From NCBI GenBank assembly GCA_903925075.1, contig CAIYDQ010000323.1, forward strand, positions 25,263 to 89,262: DNA of 64,000 nt, in the 5' to 3' direction. The translations under genes were made by a program, and so were the position numbers. Positions 1 through 15,571 of this stretch are shown one piece after another. The DNA comes from an uncultured Geobacter sp. GTDB lineage: Bacteria; Desulfobacterota; Desulfuromonadia; Geobacterales; Geobacteraceae. The notes under the pieces were generated by a model. It searched no databases. It was given only the letters and a program-made list of their open reading frames with translations, and was not told the DNA's origin. The number at the start of each line of letters is the position of its first letter. The first letter of the stretch is position 1.

Positions 1-4789
<4,789 letters not shown>

Positions 4790-4802
4790 CCCTCCAAATT
4801 TA

Positions 4803-4960
4803 GGGCAAAGGGCAAAGGGCAAAGGGCAAAGGGCAAAGGGCAAGGGGCAAGGGGCTAAGGGCTAAGGGCTACGACTAAAGGCTTATGCCTGTTAACCTTT
4901 AGCCTTTAGCCTTTCGCCCTTAGCCGCCTTTAGGCCTTTCGCCCTTAGCCGCCTTTAAGC
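4803..4960. repeat. Intergenic heptanucleotide array (GGGCAAA/GGGCTAA, about 10 units) followed by inverted TTTAGCC/CCCTTAG units
   Basis: Direct reading: gggcaaa x5, gggcaag x2, gggctaa x2, gggctac at 4803-4872; then cctttagcctttagcctttcgcccttagcc and a duplicated cctttcgcccttagccgccttta at about 4895-4960. Confidence 0.9.
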
Positions 4961-4962
4961 CT

Positions 4963-6945
4963 TTACAACTTAAACCTTCCCACCATTTTCCTCAGGTCGG
5001 TGGCCAGCGAGGAGAGCTGCGAGGCCGCCGTGGCGGTCTCGTGCGCTCCCCGCGCGGTGTCGGAGACCACCTCGGTGATCTGATGGATGTTGTCGGTGAT
5101 CTCGCCGGTGACCGCGGTCTGCTCCTCCGAGGTGGTGGCGATCTGGTGCACCTGCATGGTCACCTCGTTGATGGCGTCCAGTATGTTCTGCAGGGCGTCG
5201 CCGGACTTGCGCGAGCTTTCCATCCCCTTTTCGACCTCCTGCACGCCGTTCTCCATGCTGCGCACCGCGCCCGCCGTCTCCTCCTGAATGGCCTTGATCA
5301 TGCCGCCGATTTCCTTGGTGGCGCGCGTGGTGCGCTCGGCCAGTGCGCGCACCTCGTCGGCGACCACGGCGAAACCACGCCCCTGTTCGCCGGCCCGCGC
5401 CGCCTCGATGGCCGCGTTCAGCGCCAGCAGGTTGGTCTGGTCGGCGATGTCCTCGATGGTGCCGACGATGGCGCCGATCTGGTCCGAGCGCGCCCCCAGG
5501 CTCTCCACGGTGCCTGCCGACTCCTGCACCCTCTGGGCGATGTTCTGCATCCCCTGGAGCGTCTGCTGGACGACCTGCGCCCCGCCCCGGGCGGTGTCGC
5601 TGGCCCGGTTGGAGCTGTCCGAGGCGAGCGTGCAGTTGTGGGAAATATCGTTGGAGGTGGCCGACATCTCCTCGCTGGCCGTGGCCACGGTCACCGACTG
5701 GCAAGCGACCTCTTCGGCGGCGGTGGCTATCTGCTCGGCGGTGCTGTGCAACTGGCTGGCCGCGGACGCCACCTGGGTGGTGTTGTCGGCCACCTGGGAG
5801 ATGATGGCGTGGATGTTGTCGACGAAGCGGTTGAACCAGTGCGACAGCTCCCCCAGTTCGTCCTTGCGGTCCGCCTGCAGGCGTCGGGTCAGGTCCCCCT
5901 CCCCCTCGGCGATGTCCTTGAGCATGGCGAGCATGCCGGCCAGCGGCCGGGTGATGTTCAGCATGACGACGACGCCCAGCAACAAGGCGATGCCGCCCAG
6001 CGCCAGCGAAAGGGTGACGCTGAAAACCAGGGCGCGCTTCGCCCCGGAGGCAAGCTCCACCGCCGCCTGCTCGATGTTCTTGGCCAGCAGGTCCTCGACC
6101 TCCTTTAGCGCATCGATCTTCTCGGTTATGGTGGCGAACCACAGCTCCGGGGCAACGCCGAAACCGCCGCTCATCCCTTTGGCCAAAGCCGCCCCCCGCA
6201 GTTCGGTCACCTTTTTGAATACCGGCCTTTGCTCCTTTTCCGCCAGCACGGCCCGGTCCGCAGCCGAGGCGTAGTCCGAAAACACGTCCAGGTAGCTGTC
6301 CTGGGCGGAGAGGATCCTGAAGGTCCTCTGGTAGGTTTCCTCGTCAAACTTGTCCGCGGCGAACACCGCATTCAGGGTGGCCCGCTCCTTGCCGGTTTCC
6401 TCCTTGGCCTCCACGAAGGCGTGGTAGGCCGTCGCCTGCCGAGTGATGGCGGCGTTGCTGCTGTTGCTGGCCACCGCGGCGACCACGTCCACATAGGTGG
6501 CGATCAGGCCGGTGTAGAAGACGAAGGAGTCCTTGCCGGGAATCTTCAGCCCGTCGACGTTGCCGCGGGTCTCCTGCAATCTGAGCCGGGTGGCGTCGGC
6601 CGAGTCCAGCGACTTTTTCACCGCGGCCAGGGCCGGGGCATTGGCGCCTTGGCACTCCTGCAGCTGCTTGACCCGGGCATCGACCAGCTCCCGCTGCCGG
6701 GCGAGCTCCCCTTTGAACTTCTCCCCCTTGCTGTTGATGTAGCCCGAGGAGAAGCCGCGCTCCTTTTGTATTTCGTGAATAACGGCTCCGGCCCGCACGG
6801 AAAGCCCGATAAGCGTACGGGTCTGGCTGGCGTCTTCCAGCACCTGGTACTTCTCCACGATGTCCCGCGCGGAAAAAAGCAGCAACCCCAGAAGCGGAGC
6901 CAACATCATCAGCAGCAGCTTGAGACTGATCCTCATGTTCTTCAC
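4963..6945 (-). CDS. Methyl-accepting chemotaxis protein with nitrate/nitrite-sensor (NIT)-like periplasmic domain
   Basis: 660 aa; N-terminal [14 protein letters not shown] (NIT-like), HAMP, hairpin [38 protein letters not shown]. Confidence 0.88.
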   Translation of the reverse strand: MKNMRISLKLLLMMLAPLLGLLLFSARDIVEKYQVLEDASQTRTLIGLSVRAGAVIHEIQKERGFSSGYINSKGEKFKGELARQRELVDARVKQLQECQGANAPALAAVKKSLDSADATRLRLQETRGNVDGLKIPGKDSFVFYTGLIATYVDVVAAVASNSSNAAITRQATAYHAFVEAKEETGKERATLNAVFAADKFDEETYQRTFRILSAQDSYLDVFSDYASAADRAVLAEKEQRPVFKKVTELRGAALAKGMSGGFGVAPELWFATITEKIDALKEVEDLLAKNIEQAAVELASGAKRALVFSVTLSLALGGIALLLGVVVMLNITRPLAGMLAMLKDIAEGEGDLTRRLQADRKDELGELSHWFNRFVDNIHAIISQVADNTTQVASAASQLHSTAEQIATAAEEVACQSVTVATASEEMSATSNDISHNCTLASDSSNRASDTARGGAQVVQQTLQGMQNIAQRVQESAGTVESLGARSDQIGAIVGTIEDIADQTNLLALNAAIEAARAGEQGRGFAVVADEVRALAERTTRATKEIGGMIKAIQEETAGAVRSMENGVQEVEKGMESSRKSGDALQNILDAINEVTMQVHQIATTSEEQTAVTGEITDNIHQITEVVSDTARGAHETATAASQLSSLATDLRKMVGRFKL

Positions 6946-7089
6946 TCAAAACCCCCTTCTTTCACGAATGACAGAGACGCGACAGCAGATACCATTAAGA
7001 TCCAAATTATCACATTAACATCAAAACAAGCCCGCCACAAACCCTCATTCACTATTAGCAAGGAATAATGACCCTGAAAAAGGAAACCC

Positions 7090-8211
7090 TCAGCCGCCGC
7101 GGATGATTTCCTCCAGGCTCTCGGCGATGGTGGTCGAGGTGGCGGCCTGCTCCTCGGAGGCGGTGGCGATCTGGGCGATCATGTGCTCGATCTCCTCTAT
7201 GGAGTGGACGATATGGGTGAGCGACTCCTCCGCCTGATTGGAAAGCGCCTCGCTCACCTCGGCCTCGGTTTTCCCCTTCTCGATCGACTGCACCGCCAGT
7301 ATCGCCTCCTGCTGGATCTCGTTCACCATCAGGCGGATCTCCTTGGTCGAGGCGACGGTCCGGTCGGCCAAGCGGCGCACCTCGTCTGCCACCACGGCGA
7401 AGCCGCGTCCCTGCTCGCCGGCGCGCGCCGCCTCGATGGCGGCGTTGAGAGCCAAGAGGTTGGTCTGGTCGGCGATGTCGTTGATCACCCCCACGAACTC
7501 GCTGATCTTCTCCGACTTGGCGCCCAGACTGCCGACGATGGCCGCTGAACTCCTGACGATTTCAGCCACTTTTTGCATTTCTTGCACGGCCTGGGACACC
7601 ACCTTCTGTCCGTTGCGGGCATTGCCGGCAACCTGCGCGGCCGAGTCCGAGGCGTTCACGGTATTGCGCGCCACCTCGTTGACCGTCATGCTCATCTCTT
7701 CCATGGCGGTGGCGATCTGCGTCACGCGGTTTTCCAGATACTCCTTGCGCGTGACCTGCTCGGAGCGGTGCGCGTCCAGGTCCTTTTCGGCGGTGATGTC
7801 GGACCAGCAGGCCATGAAACAGAGGACCTTGGAAGGATCGGTGCTGTGCCAGATCGGATAGGCGGTGGTGCGCAGGGTGATGCCGCCGATGGGGATCTCG
7901 GCCTTATGGGGGAGGCTCGCTCCGGGATTGCCGAAGATGCGCCTGATGCGCTCGGGGTCCTTGTGGAACTGGTGGATGGACTTGCCCGCCACGTTCCCCA
8001 CGTCCGCGCCTCGCAGGCCGGCGTTGAGGTCCGAGCGGTGCCTGGTCATCAGGTCCTTGGCGCGGCTGTTCATGTAAAAGACCCGGTTCTCCGGCGTGGT
8101 GTCGCACAACATGACGATGTTGTCCACGTTATCGAGCATCTGGGTCAGCTTGGCTATCTCAGCCGCTTGCTCAGCCATTTCCTGCTTATTGTTCGAACCG
8201 AAAATACCCAT
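7090..8211 (-). CDS. Cytoplasmic PAS-domain methyl-accepting chemotaxis protein
   Basis: Frame 7090..8439; preferred start [12 protein letters not shown] (ATG at 8211) with GGAGCTTGGAG upstream; PAS-like [30 protein letters not shown] hairpin motif present; no TM segment seen. Confidence 0.8.
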   Translation of the reverse strand: MGIFGSNNKQEMAEQAAEIAKLTQMLDNVDNIVMLCDTTPENRVFYMNSRAKDLMTRHRSDLNAGLRGADVGNVAGKSIHQFHKDPERIRRIFGNPGASLPHKAEIPIGGITLRTTAYPIWHSTDPSKVLCFMACWSDITAEKDLDAHRSEQVTRKEYLENRVTQIATAMEEMSMTVNEVARNTVNASDSAAQVAGNARNGQKVVSQAVQEMQKVAEIVRSSAAIVGSLGAKSEKISEFVGVINDIADQTNLLALNAAIEAARAGEQGRGFAVVADEVRRLADRTVASTKEIRLMVNEIQQEAILAVQSIEKGKTEAEVSEALSNQAEESLTHIVHSIEEIEHMIAQIATASEEQAATSTTIAESLEEIIRGG

Positions 8212-8607
8212 ATCTCCAAGCTCCTTGTTCCACCGGCGGCTTTGCTTGGCGCCGGTCCAGACAGTGGGAAACGTGCTCATCGAAGCGTCGCTCATCGCTA
8301 AAGGACCATTCCTTAGAAATCGACTAGCCACTCTTCGGCAGAAAGCGCCTTTGCCTTGAGCGCTAAAGCGGACCTTGCACCCCCTAAACACATTATAAAT
8401 AGCCAACTTCAACGACCGGTTCGGGATCGAGCGCCCCACTCCCCCCTCTTCCGGCCGAACCAGCTCCGGAACCGCACGGGACTTATGCAGCGAAACGCCG
8501 CGCAGGTTGCCCGACTCGCAGTGCGCGAATTGACTTTCTAGTCGAAAGAGTATAAAAAACTCCAGGTTAGCTATTACCGATCCAAGGCAGTGAGGCTGGA
8601 GGCTTCC

Positions 8608-8985
8608 ATGGCGCTAAAAGACGTGCGAATTTTGATCGTGGACGACGAACTTTTCTTCCGGCAGGTGTTGCGCGACATGCTGGAGAAGATTGGCTTCAGC
8701 GTAGTTGCCGAGGCGGTTGACGGCCTGGAGGCCGTCGCGCAATTCCGTGCCCATCGCCCACACGTCACCATCATGGACATCTATATGCCGGAGAAAAACG
8801 GCATCGACGCGACCAGGGAGATACTGGCCCTGGACGGCAGGGCCAAGGTACTGGTGTGCAGCGCGTCGGGAGACGACAGCGACACCCGGGCGGCCCTGGA
8901 GGTAGGCGCCAGCGCCACCGTGCTGAAGCCCTTCGCGGCCAAGGAAGTTTACGAAGCCGTAAAAAGAGTGCTCACCGGGAAATAG
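8608..8985 (+). CDS. CheY-like single-domain response regulator
   Basis: [24 protein letters not shown]...[21 protein letters not shown]...[15 protein letters not shown] upstream of ATG 8608. Confidence 0.88.
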   Translation: MALKDVRILIVDDELFFRQVLRDMLEKIGFSVVAEAVDGLEAVAQFRAHRPHVTIMDIYMPEKNGIDATREILALDGRAKVLVCSASGDDSDTRAALEVGASATVLKPFAAKEVYEAVKRVLTGK

Positions 8986-9037
8986 CCGCACCCGAGCCCC
9001 GCCTACCATCCCCACCCCCGACATCCGAGCTGATTCC

Positions 9038-9064
9038 GGGCGAACCGGCCGTTCGCCCTTTTTT
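9038..9064 (+). terminator. Rho-independent terminator after the response regulator
   Basis: GGGCGAAC-cggcc-GTTCGCCC followed by TTTTTT. Confidence 0.8.
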
Positions 9065-9158
9065 CGCCTCCGTCAAAGATCGAGCCTGCCCCCTTCCTGA
9101 AAACGTCAAACACTCACCGCAAATTAAGCTATTTTTAATTAGCATCATTTATTTATGG

Positions 9159-9279
9159 TATACTCCGTCGTTGTCGCGCCGGCCGAAACGCCGGGGGCGG
9201 CTGGAAACCTGATCCCTCCTACCGTCTTCCCCCGGTAGAGCCAGGGAACCTGCCAAGGGGAGTTCGCAGGAGGATCTAC
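9159..9279 (+). promoter_or_regulatory. Candidate promoter (-10 TATACT) and structured 5' leader of the MCP gene
   Basis: TATACT at 9159-9164 then ~110 nt GC-rich leader with CCGGCCGAAACGCCGG-like and TACCG-tcttcccc-CGGTA hairpins; RBS AGGAGG before ATG 9280. Confidence 0.35.
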
Positions 9280-10908
9280 ATGGACGCTTTTTACAACCTG
9301 AAGATCGGCGCCAAGCTCACCGCAGCATTCCTGTTAGTGGCCGCCATTGCCGCCGCCATCGGCGCGGTGGGCGTCCTCAAGATCCGTCAGATAAACGCGG
9401 CGGACACCCGGCTGTACGAGAAGATGACCGCTCCCCTGGGGGATCTGGCCAACATGTCCATCTCGTTCCAGCGCGTGCGCATCAACCTGCGCGATTTCCT
9501 GGAAGGCAAGGATATGCGGGAAAAGCAGGCCGCGCAGGATACCCTGGCCGCATTGCGCCGGGACATCACGGAGCGCGCGGACCGCTACGAGAAGACCATA
9601 ATTTCCGAAGAGGCCCGCAAGGTCTTCCAAGAGTTCAAGGAGTCGCGCAGGGTCTATGGCGGCTACATCGACAAACTGCTGGAACTGGAGAAGTCCGGCA
9701 AAGGAGCGGAGGCGATGGCTCTCTTGCACGGCGACGCCAAGCAGGCAGCCCTGCATGAGCAGCAATGCTTGAACAAGCTGATGGAATCCAAGGAGACGCT
9801 GGCCCGGGAAACCGCCAAGGCCAACGACAAAGAGGCCGACTCGGCGACGATGATCATGTCCGTTTTGGCAGTGCTCGGCGTTGCCCTGGCCATCGCGCTG
9901 GGCATTTTCATCTCCGCGAACATCACCAGGCCCCTGCGGGAGGCGGTTTCCGCCGCCAAGCGCATCGCCGACGGAGACCTGACGGTGAAGGTGGAGGCGA
10001 AGTCGGCGGACGAGACCGGCCAACTGATGACGGCCATGCAGCACATGGTGGTCAGCATGCGCAACATGATCAGCAAGACGGTGGACATCTCGGCAGGCAT
10101 CGCCTCGGCCTCGAATCAACTGCACTCCACCTCCGAGCAGATCGCGACCGGAGCCGAAGAAGTGGCGGCACAGACCAACACCGTCGCCACCGCCAGCGAA
10201 GAGATGTCCGCCACCAGCAGCGACATCGCCCGCAACTGCGCCATGGCCGCCGAGACCTCCAAGCGGACGGCGGAATCGGCCACGGACGGGGCCAAGGTGG
10301 TGAACGAGACCATCGTCGGCATGAGCGTCATCGCCGACCGGGTGCGCCAGACCTCCAAGACCATCGAGGCGCTGGGCACGCGCTCCGAGCAGATCGGCGA
10401 CATCGTCGGCACCATAGAAGACATCGCCGATCAGACCAACCTGCTCGCCCTCAATGCAGCCATAGAAGCGGCCAGGGCTGGAGAGCAGGGACGCGGCTTT
10501 GCCGTAGTCGCCGACGAAGTGCGGGCCCTGGCGGAGCGCACCACCAAGGCGACCCGCGAGATAAGCGAGATGATCAAGGCCATCCAGAAAGAGACGCGGG
10601 AAGCGGTCAGCGCCATGGAGGAAGGCGTTCAAGAAGTGGAAAAAGGCGCCGAATCCTCCCAGAAATCGGGGCGCGCGCTGGAGGAGATTTTGAACCGTAT
10701 CGGCGAAGTCTCCATGCAAGTAAGCCAGATAGCCACCGCGGCCGAGCAGCAGACCGCGACCACCAGCGAAGTGACCGGTAACATCCAGCAGATAACAAGC
10801 GTAGTCCAACAGACGGCGCAAGGCGCCAGCGAAACGGCCGGCGCCGCCGCCCAACTCAACGTCAGCGCCGAGCAACTGCAGGAACTCGTGCGGCAATTCA
10901 GGCTGTAA
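9280..10908 (+). CDS. Methyl-accepting chemotaxis protein with four-helix-bundle (4HB_MCP-like) sensor
   Basis: 542 aa; [76 protein letters not shown]. Confidence 0.88.
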   Translation: MDAFYNLKIGAKLTAAFLLVAAIAAAIGAVGVLKIRQINAADTRLYEKMTAPLGDLANMSISFQRVRINLRDFLEGKDMREKQAAQDTLAALRRDITERADRYEKTIISEEARKVFQEFKESRRVYGGYIDKLLELEKSGKGAEAMALLHGDAKQAALHEQQCLNKLMESKETLARETAKANDKEADSATMIMSVLAVLGVALAIALGIFISANITRPLREAVSAAKRIADGDLTVKVEAKSADETGQLMTAMQHMVVSMRNMISKTVDISAGIASASNQLHSTSEQIATGAEEVAAQTNTVATASEEMSATSSDIARNCAMAAETSKRTAESATDGAKVVNETIVGMSVIADRVRQTSKTIEALGTRSEQIGDIVGTIEDIADQTNLLALNAAIEAARAGEQGRGFAVVADEVRALAERTTKATREISEMIKAIQKETREAVSAMEEGVQEVEKGAESSQKSGRALEEILNRIGEVSMQVSQIATAAEQQTATTSEVTGNIQQITSVVQQTAQGASETAGAAAQLNVSAEQLQELVRQFRL

Positions 10909-10997
10909 GGCAAGGGGGCGAGGCACCGTGCCGCATCGATTGAGGAGCAGTCCGGTTCAGCCGCGGAGTTTTAGAGAGATTTCCAATTCACTTTTCC

Positions 10998-11026
10998 TTG
11001 ACTCGCGCGGCGGCATTTGCTATAAG
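10998..11026 (+). promoter_or_regulatory. Sigma-70-type promoter of tRNA-Gly
   Basis: TTGACT - 17 bp - TATAAG, 14 bp upstream of the tRNA 5' end. Confidence 0.75.
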
Positions 11027-11040
11027 ACAGGACTCGTTGA

Positions 11041-11115
<75 letters not shown>

Positions 11116-11127
11116 AATAAAAAGTAC

Positions 11128-11154
11128 GGCCGGGTCTTCGACCTGGCCTTTTTT
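11128..11154 (+). terminator. Rho-independent terminator after tRNA-Gly
   Basis: GGCCGGGTC-ttc-GACCTGGCC followed by TTTTTT. Confidence 0.85.
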
Positions 11155-11282
11155 ATTGTCTGCATACCACGATTCAAAATTCGACCTCTCCGTGCTTCGC
11201 CAAGACCGGGCGCTGTGAGGTAACCCCGTGTGTAAAATCGACTCTCGCCTAAAGCGGTCCATTCCCGGTTACTTCTTCCCGC

Positions 11283-12953
11283 CTACTGCCCCAAGAACGC
11301 GTTAATCACCTTCTGCACCTCTGAGATTGCCACCCCGCCGACTCCATTCGTATCCACGCAAGGTGCCGGAGCTTTCAGTCCAAGGAACATGTTTATGGCG
11401 CTCTGCACCTCGGCGATAGCGACGGCACCGTCTCCGCTGCAATTGCTATCCAATTGCAAAATCCAGTCATTTGTACCGGAACCGTTATTGCCCGGAGTCG
11501 TGAACTGTAGCGTCCCGGTATTGGCGAAGTTAGTCCCGATGGCAGTATATACGCCGGAGGTCGGATCATACCATCTGGCGCGAGCAGGAGAAAACATGGA
11601 TGTCATGTCCACGCTGAACGTGGTGGCCCCGGTTCCCGTGGGCGGCACATAGGCGACGAGGTTTTTACCGTCTGCGGTGGCCTGCGAAGTAATAGTGGAT
11701 AGACCTGTTCCCGCGCCGCTTGTTAGCAACGTTTTCCCTAGCCTGCCGCTCCCGACGCCGGAGGGGAGCATGGCGTACCAAGGAACCGATGCGAACAGGC
11801 TGAACAAATAAGCTCTGTCGTAGCTGAAGCCGTCTTCAATATAGTTAGCCCAGTTAGGATAGCCGACACTTTCGGTATATCCGGCTACAGCCGAATGGTC
11901 CCCGGCAGTCGATCCGGCAGTGACACCCCACCAGAGTTCGCGTCGAGCTGTCGGCCGGGTTGATGGTGCATTGGGGTTATAATAGGTAGGCTCGAACATT
12001 AATGTGGGTCTCGCAGGGGATGCCGTCCAGGCACGGTCGGCAGTCGCGAAGTTCTGCCCGTTCTCTCCCGGACCCAGGGAATAAAAGGAGCGGATATCCA
12101 TGTCTTTCCATTCCGTATAATCATCCGGCATGGAATCCGGCCATCTCCCCTGGAAAAGAGCTATTGCCCCCGGCGATCTGTTCCTGATACCGTCGATGAT
12201 CTTATGGCCGCGAATATTGCCTTCGCTGCCGTCGCTGAAAACGTAGTCTCCGGCAGCCAACCAGAGGACATTGCCCTTGGCGCCGTATCTGGTCCCCAAC
12301 CATTGTCCGTAAGCATACATTACCGCTTGAGTATTCACGGCAGAATTGCCACTGGTCGGATCAGCTTGATTATAGATATCGACAGCCCATGATCTCGTTG
12401 CGGTTGCACTTTGTGCCCCTCCCCCATCTTGAGCCTGGAAATACGCCGGGGCTACCACCACTACCATCCCAGCCGCCGCTGCCTTATCAACGATGGTGTC
12501 GATCCATGCCCAATAAGGCTCCGAATAAACGTTACGAAAATCGCCGACCGTGCCTGTGAACGGATTCAATCCGCCGGCAGTCGCAGGTGGTGTGGCAGGC
12601 AAGTCGGGTATTCCCGACAAGGTCGACAGATTAGGCGAGGGAGCCATTATGAGGAACGTGTTGAACCCCTTACTCGTTCTACTGGAAATGTAGGTATCGA
12701 CATCGGCGCCGGAAGCAAACGAGGGCATCAACCAAGTCGATTCCATGTTGAGCCGAAACGGGTTGCCGCCGCTATCCACCAGATAACGACCTGTTGGATG
12801 AATGGACAGCGGAAATTTCACTGAGCCCGCAACAGCCGCCGTCCTTCGAGTTGTGGCATGGGCAGACTCGGCAAATCCAGCCAGCAGGATCGCAATTAAA
12901 AAAACCGTCAACCCGAAAACCGGGACGCCGCTTTTTGAATTTCCTATTTTCAT
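11283..12953 (-). CDS. Secreted DUF4038/apiosidase-like glycoside hydrolase with C-terminal duplicated dockerin-like EF-hand motifs
   Basis: Start MKIGNSKSGVPVFGLTVFLIAILLAGFAESAHA (signal peptide; ATG 12953, GGGAG upstream); body HPTGRYLVDSGGNPFRLNMESTWLMPSFASGADVDTYISSRTSKGFNTFLIMA; C-terminus CSGDGAVAIAEVQSAINMFLGLKAPAPCVDTNGVGGVAISEVQKVINAFLGQ. Confidence 0.75.
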   Translation of the reverse strand: MKIGNSKSGVPVFGLTVFLIAILLAGFAESAHATTRRTAAVAGSVKFPLSIHPTGRYLVDSGGNPFRLNMESTWLMPSFASGADVDTYISSRTSKGFNTFLIMAPSPNLSTLSGIPDLPATPPATAGGLNPFTGTVGDFRNVYSEPYWAWIDTIVDKAAAAGMVVVVAPAYFQAQDGGGAQSATATRSWAVDIYNQADPTSGNSAVNTQAVMYAYGQWLGTRYGAKGNVLWLAAGDYVFSDGSEGNIRGHKIIDGIRNRSPGAIALFQGRWPDSMPDDYTEWKDMDIRSFYSLGPGENGQNFATADRAWTASPARPTLMFEPTYYNPNAPSTRPTARRELWWGVTAGSTAGDHSAVAGYTESVGYPNWANYIEDGFSYDRAYLFSLFASVPWYAMLPSGVGSGRLGKTLLTSGAGTGLSTITSQATADGKNLVAYVPPTGTGATTFSVDMTSMFSPARARWYDPTSGVYTAIGTNFANTGTLQFTTPGNNGSGTNDWILQLDSNCSGDGAVAIAEVQSAINMFLGLKAPAPCVDTNGVGGVAISEVQKVINAFLGQ

Positions 12954-13205
12954 GGCATAACTCCCGTTGGTAAAGTAGCCCACATGGCCGTCAATCTCCT
13001 TTGTCGAAGGGCGCATCAGGTCACCCCTTGTTGAGAAGTGCTTGGACATCCCAAAGAAGTGCGGGCCGAAGCCAGAGGAGACATGAACTGCGCTGCCAGA
13101 CAGTGATTTTATCAGTTCATTCGATGGTTGGCGGCGACAACGTATGTTTCCTGATGGTTTTAAAGAGGTCCGTATAACCAGCTGCGGAGAGACCCACGAA
13201 ATGAC

Positions 13206-13745
13206 GTGGAGTTGACGGTTACGTTTCGGAGGCGGGGGAAACTTTCCGGAGAGGTCCGCAATCTTCCCGGCGGTCTGCGGATGTTCTGGAGGGTTCCGGA
13301 TTTTCCCGGATGCCCGCGGGATTTTTCCCGGGCGCGCGCAATCTTTCCGGCAGGCTCAGGGAGCTTTTCGGAGACGCCCGGAACCTTCCGGAGGCCCCGC
13401 GGAACTTTCAGAGAGACTCGGAATTTTCCCAAGGCTCTCGGGAACCTTACGGAATACCGCCATCCTTCCGGAGGCCCGGGAACTTTTCCGAGACATGCTT
13501 CAATCTTTCCGGAGGCTCGGGAAACTTTCCCAAGGCATCCGCAATCTTTCCGACGCTCGCCCAACTTTTGGGAGGGCGCCGGAATGCTTCAGGGAGGGGC
13601 CGCCGGAATTTTTGGAGAGGCGCGCAACTTAACAGGAGGCCGCAAATTTTTTGGGAGGCGTTCGCAAACTCCCGAAGGCTCCGAGAAATTTTCGGGCCTT
13701 CCGATCGCTTCTCCGGATCGCGGAGGGTTCCGGAAGGAGCGGAGC
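13206..13745. repeat. Degenerate ~21-bp tandem repeat array, about 25 units (A)
   Basis: Manual segmentation, consensus approx AWCTTTCCGGAGGCYCGGGA (19-24 bp units). Several frames on both strands stay open through it and encode degenerate heptapeptides (e.g. ..SFSETPGTFRRPRGTFRETRNFPKALGNL..). Confidence 0.88.
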
Positions 13746-13786
13746 GGCTGTTAGGTGGAGTTAACGGAGGAAAGCGAGGGGAGAAA

Positions 13787-13827
13787 CGGGGCGTGGCCAC
13801 GGGATGGCTCACGCCCCCTCGATTTTT
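13787..13827. terminator. Hairpin between array A and the FN3-like gene, possible terminator
   Basis: GGGGCGTG-gccacgggatggct-CACGCCCC followed by tcgattttt on + strand. Confidence 0.45.
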
Positions 13828-13846
13828 GGCAGCTGCGGCAGGATCA

Positions 13847-14509
13847 TCAGATCACGGTCAGGGCGAGGATGGCGGACCAGGCGCCGTAGCCGGCATGGCC
13901 GTAGCATCTAAACTTGAAATGGTACGCTTTCGGGGCTTCCAGCCCGTGCGCCTCGAACGGCTTGCAACCTGGAGACTGCGCAATCAGGGTCCAGTTCTCC
14001 TCGATCGAAGGATCTCCCGCGGTCGCCCATAGTTGATACACGGCGGCGCCGTCCACCTTGTTGCAACTGGCTAAGACGGACCCGCTGGCACTCCCGTGCC
14101 CGACCTTCGGGTTGTGGGGCGCATCCACCAGAGGATGGATATGTGTTCTCGGGGTTGGCTTCTTCGGTTCCAGTCCCAGGTTGGCGATCAGATTGGGGTT
14201 GTTCTCCCGATAGGCCCTGGCCACGGCCCAGTTGACGGTAATAGTGGCATTCGCCTCCAAACGCGGGCGGTTCAGGTCGCGTTCGGTCTTCTTGCCGCGA
14301 TGCCCGGTCGCCGCCTGATTGGTGAGATCGACGTGGTACGCGGCATCCGTCATGAGTTCCTTGGCATCGGGCACCGTCGGCGGGAACGGTGCCTGATGGT
14401 CGGGGTGAACGGCGAGGAATTCGGCGAAGTGGTGGACCCAGTTCGCTAACTCCATGTGGTCCAAGTCCCGCAGAGTGACCTGAACCGGCACAAGAAATGG
14501 ATTTGGCAT
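13847..14509 (-). CDS. Small FN3-like protein A: helical N-terminal region + C-terminal fibronectin-III-like domain
   Basis: Start MPNPFLVPVQVTLRDLDHMELANWV (ATG 14509, GGGGGT upstream). C-terminus SGSVLASCNKVDGAAVYQLWATAGDPSIEENWTLIAQSPGCKPFEAHGLEAPKAYHFKFRCYGHAGYGAWS reads as FN3-like. Aligns by eye with the protein at 45317..45970. Confidence 0.75.
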   Translation of the reverse strand: MPNPFLVPVQVTLRDLDHMELANWVHHFAEFLAVHPDHQAPFPPTVPDAKELMTDAAYHVDLTNQAATGHRGKKTERDLNRPRLEANATITVNWAVARAYRENNPNLIANLGLEPKKPTPRTHIHPLVDAPHNPKVGHGSASGSVLASCNKVDGAAVYQLWATAGDPSIEENWTLIAQSPGCKPFEAHGLEAPKAYHFKFRCYGHAGYGAWSAILALTVI

Positions 14510-14717
14510 TTGATTGACCCCCGTTAGCGTTAGAAACGAAAACAAGGGTACATTGGATTCTTCCAACGTCAAATTTTTTTCCATCAGGCAGTTCCAGGAG
14601 ACGGCCGCCTTGCAGCGGTTCGAAGAACCAGATGGCCGGCGCTTAGGGCTCTGATCGCCGATGTCGGCGGATGCCGCTCTTGACCTTACCTTCCCATACC
14701 GATGAACCAGCGACTCC

Positions 14718-15209
14718 TCAGCTTTCATCCCGGATATTTACCTCTGGCGAGCGGATCAATCGGGGCTCCACCTCTTTGGCACCGAGTATGCCTACCAATT
14801 CATCCAGCCCATCTAAGATTCTTATCAACTTGTCGCTCGACATGGTTTCAAGCCCTTTCACCAGCAATCCCTGGGCAACTTCGGGGGAACTGGACGCGAG
14901 CGCCTTTCCCGACTCTGTCAACGCGACCTCCACGACCCTCCTGTCCACTGTGGACCTGGTTTTTATCACAAGACCGCGCGCGTCCAGGCGGTCGAGTATC
15001 CCCACAATCGTTGTCGGATGAAGATGCATGCGGCGAGCCAGATCCACTCCTTTGATCGGCGCAAATTCGGCGACCGTCTTGATTGCCCAGAGTTGAGGAC
15101 CGGTTATGCCGGTATCCTTCTCCGCCCTTTTCGACTGCTCGTTCACCACCTGGAAAATGCGGCGAATGTTGTCGATGATATCGGCTACTGTATCGATGTT
15201 TTTTGCCAT
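14718..15209 (-). CDS. MarR-family transcriptional regulator
   Basis: MAKNIDTVADIIDNIRRIF...ITGPQLWAIKTVAEFAPIKGVDLARRMHLHPTTIVGILDRLDARGLVIKTRSTVDRRVVEVALTESGKAL. Confidence 0.85.
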   Translation of the reverse strand: MAKNIDTVADIIDNIRRIFQVVNEQSKRAEKDTGITGPQLWAIKTVAEFAPIKGVDLARRMHLHPTTIVGILDRLDARGLVIKTRSTVDRRVVEVALTESGKALASSSPEVAQGLLVKGLETMSSDKLIRILDGLDELVGILGAKEVEPRLIRSPEVNIRDES

Positions 15210-15571
15210 AGGGAGATTTCTCTTTTCTTGGGGACAGAACAGGATTTTTATCCGCACTCTGTCACAAACGAGATGAATTATCAACTTTTCCCGCATGCAA
15301 TCGGACCCTAGGGTCAGCCACCGGGTCTCCCCCCCGCCCAGTCATCGGTCATGCCGGACTTTTCGGACCAAGGCGCCCTGCCCGACAATTTCGCTCGGCC
15401 GGCAAAATAATCTTGACAACCATGATCCTTGCAACAATAATATGTGCTCAAATGATTATCGCACGTATAGCACTTTTCTTCAAGCGTGGTCTATTGGTGC
15501 TCATTCGCCGCCTCGTAGGCGTTTGGGCTATTGCCGGCACTATCAACTAAGCAGGACAACGGAGGCTGTAA

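Noticed and set aside
5041-6274. + strand ORFs antisense to MCP 4963..6945 (355 and 328 aa)
   Set aside because: Shadow ORFs over a well-supported MCP.
9170-9270. Canonical GEMM-I riboswitch
   Set aside because: Required conserved core segments are not present; kept only as a low-confidence structured leader.
9334-10926. 530-aa minus-strand ORF antisense to MCP 9280..10908
   Set aside because: Low-complexity antisense frame; sense strand has complete MCP motifs and an RBS.
13160-14032. ORFs on both strands through array A
   Set aside because: Open frames arise from a stop-poor 21-bp repeat whose unit length drifts; no convincing start or domain.
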